5,759 nucleotides of DNA, from the NCBI GenBank assembly GCA_035272265.1, contig DATEQV010000237.1, forward strand, positions 1 to 5,759, in the 5' to 3' direction. Under the pieces are notes generated by a model. That model had not been told where the DNA came from. It made no database searches and was given only the letters and a program-made list of their open reading frames with translations. A program made the position numbers and the translations under genes. Positions 5,005 through 5,759 of the stretch are shown here, piece after piece. The DNA comes from Acidisphaera sp035272265 (GTDB lineage: Bacteria; Pseudomonadota; Alphaproteobacteria; Acetobacterales; Acetobacteraceae). Numbering within the stretch: position 1 is the first letter of the stretch; each line of letters opens with the position of its first letter.

Positions 5005-5759
5005 ATGTCCCCCGCCCACCCCGTTGCCCACCCCGGCCCGCGCCGCGCCGGCCCTGCCCCGTCCCTTGGCAAGCCGACCTGCGCCGGCCCGCGCGGCCAC
5101 ATCTATCCGACGATCCTGTCCACGATCGGCGGCACCCCGCTGGTCCGCGCGCCCCGGCTGACCGCCGCCCAGGGCCTGCGCGCGCAACTCCTTCTAAAGC
5201 TGGAGTTCTTCAACCCGCTCGGCTCGGTGAAGGACCGCATCGGCCTGGCGATGGTCGAGGCCGCCGAGATGTCGGGCGAGATCGAGCCTGGCCGCTCCGT
5301 CCTCGTCGAGCCCACGTCCGGCAACACCGGCATCGCGCTGGCCTTCGTCGCCGCCGCCAAGGGCTACCGGCTGATCGTCACCATGCCCGAAGGCGCGTCG
5401 GTCGAGCGGCGGCGGATGATGCGGCTGCTCGGCGCCGAGCTGGAGCTGACCCCGTCGGCGGAGGGCATGCGCGGCGCGATCGCGCGGGCCGCCGAGATCG
5501 TCGCGGCCACCCCGCACGCCTGGATGCCGCGCCAGTTCGACAATCCCGCCAACCCCGACATCCACGCCGCCACCACCGCCGAGGAGATCTGGACCGACAC
5601 CGCCGGGCAGGTGGACATCCTGGTGAGCGGCGTTGGCACCGGCGGCACAATCACGGGCGTCAGCGAGGTCATCAAGGCGCGCAAGCCATCGTTCCAGGCC
5701 ATTGCCGTGGAACCCACGGCCAGTGCCGTCCTGACACAACGCCGCGCGGGTCAGGAGTT
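5005..5759 (+). CDS. cysK: Cysteine synthase (O-acetylserine sulfhydrylase), 3' truncated by window
   Basis: This PLP enzyme makes cysteine from O-acetyl-L-serine and sulfide, the step after sulfite reductase. Of 251 residues visible, the catalytic core starts at about 32 (HIYPTILSTIGGTPLVR). K76 in NPLGSVKDR is the PLP Schiff-base lysine, PTSGNTG (103-109) binds the substrate carboxylate and the cofactor, and GTGGT (211-215) is the PLP phosphate loop. The visible end, AVEPTASAVL..., is the usual approach to the C-terminal domain, so roughly 70-90 residues are missing. The ATG at 5005 is the nearest start, and an in-frame ATG at 4984 is an alternative. Either gives a Pro/Gly/Ala-rich extension of about 31 residues or more before the conserved core, and neither has a good ribosome binding site. 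CysM is the main alternative; the motifs favour the CysK type. The divergent Rrf2 gene is the likely regulator. Confidence 0.92.
   Translation, partial: MSPAHPVAHPGPRRAGPAPSLGKPTCAGPRGHIYPTILSTIGGTPLVRAPRLTAAQGLRAQLLLKLEFFNPLGSVKDRIGLAMVEAAEMSGEIEPGRSVLVEPTSGNTGIALAFVAAAKGYRLIVTMPEGASVERRRMMRLLGAELELTPSAEGMRGAIARAAEIVAATPHAWMPRQFDNPANPDIHAATTAEEIWTDTAGQVDILVSGVGTGGTITGVSEVIKARKPSFQAIAVEPTASAVLTQRRAGQE

Noticed and set aside
4953..5102. 50-residue N-terminal extension of the Rrf2 protein
   Set aside because: The ATG at 4952 has a strong GGGAGG and matches the family start; the extension is antisense to the cysK start region.

Overview
The window is GC-rich (most third codon positions are G or C). 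It looks like chromosomal DNA of an alphaproteobacterium, perhaps a Rhodospirillales or Rhizobiales relative. That placement rests on codon bias and on two palindromic elements of the 'GTCATGG-hairpin-CCATCCACG' kind that litter many alphaproteobacterial genomes. It is inference; no rRNA or other marker is present.

Left part (1-1690): the last 50 codons of an unrecognised rightward gene end at 155. A leftward gene for a zinc-ribbon plus ankyrin-repeat protein (1535-183) converges on it, with 27 nt between the stop codons. The ankyrin gene is built of 99-bp units, some sharing 48-50 bp of exact sequence, and its N-terminal part is visibly more AT-rich than its surroundings. This is the accessory-looking part of the window.

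Middle (1690-2541): a rightward gene for an Arg/His-rich protein of unknown function has strong coding bias but no stop of its own. Its frame runs through a palindromic element (2303-2398) and a 15-bp triplication (2497-2541), then on through the antisense of cysI. The triplication repeats the cysI stop codon three times in frame.

Right part (2530-5759): a sulfur-assimilation locus. cysI (4221-2530, leftward) encodes the siroheme/4Fe-4S hemoprotein of sulfite reductase, which reduces sulfite to sulfide. An Rrf2-family regulator (4952-4506, leftward) and cysK (5005 onward, rightward, cut by the window end) are transcribed divergently from a 52-nt spacer. CysK joins sulfide to O-acetylserine to make cysteine, so the two enzymes are consecutive steps. 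The Rrf2 protein has no cysteine and so cannot be an IscR-type Fe-S sensor. Its position beside cysK recalls CymR, the Rrf2 repressor of Firmicutes that is controlled by binding CysK. The rrf2-cysK spacer holds a 24-bp dyad (TATC-N4-ATCGCGAT-N4-GATA), and the cysI leader holds a separate perfect 9-bp inverted repeat (AAAGCACGT-N7-ACGTGCTTT). These are the best operator candidates.

A second palindromic element (4343-4469) lies between rrf2 and cysI, so cysI is bracketed by two elements of the same design.
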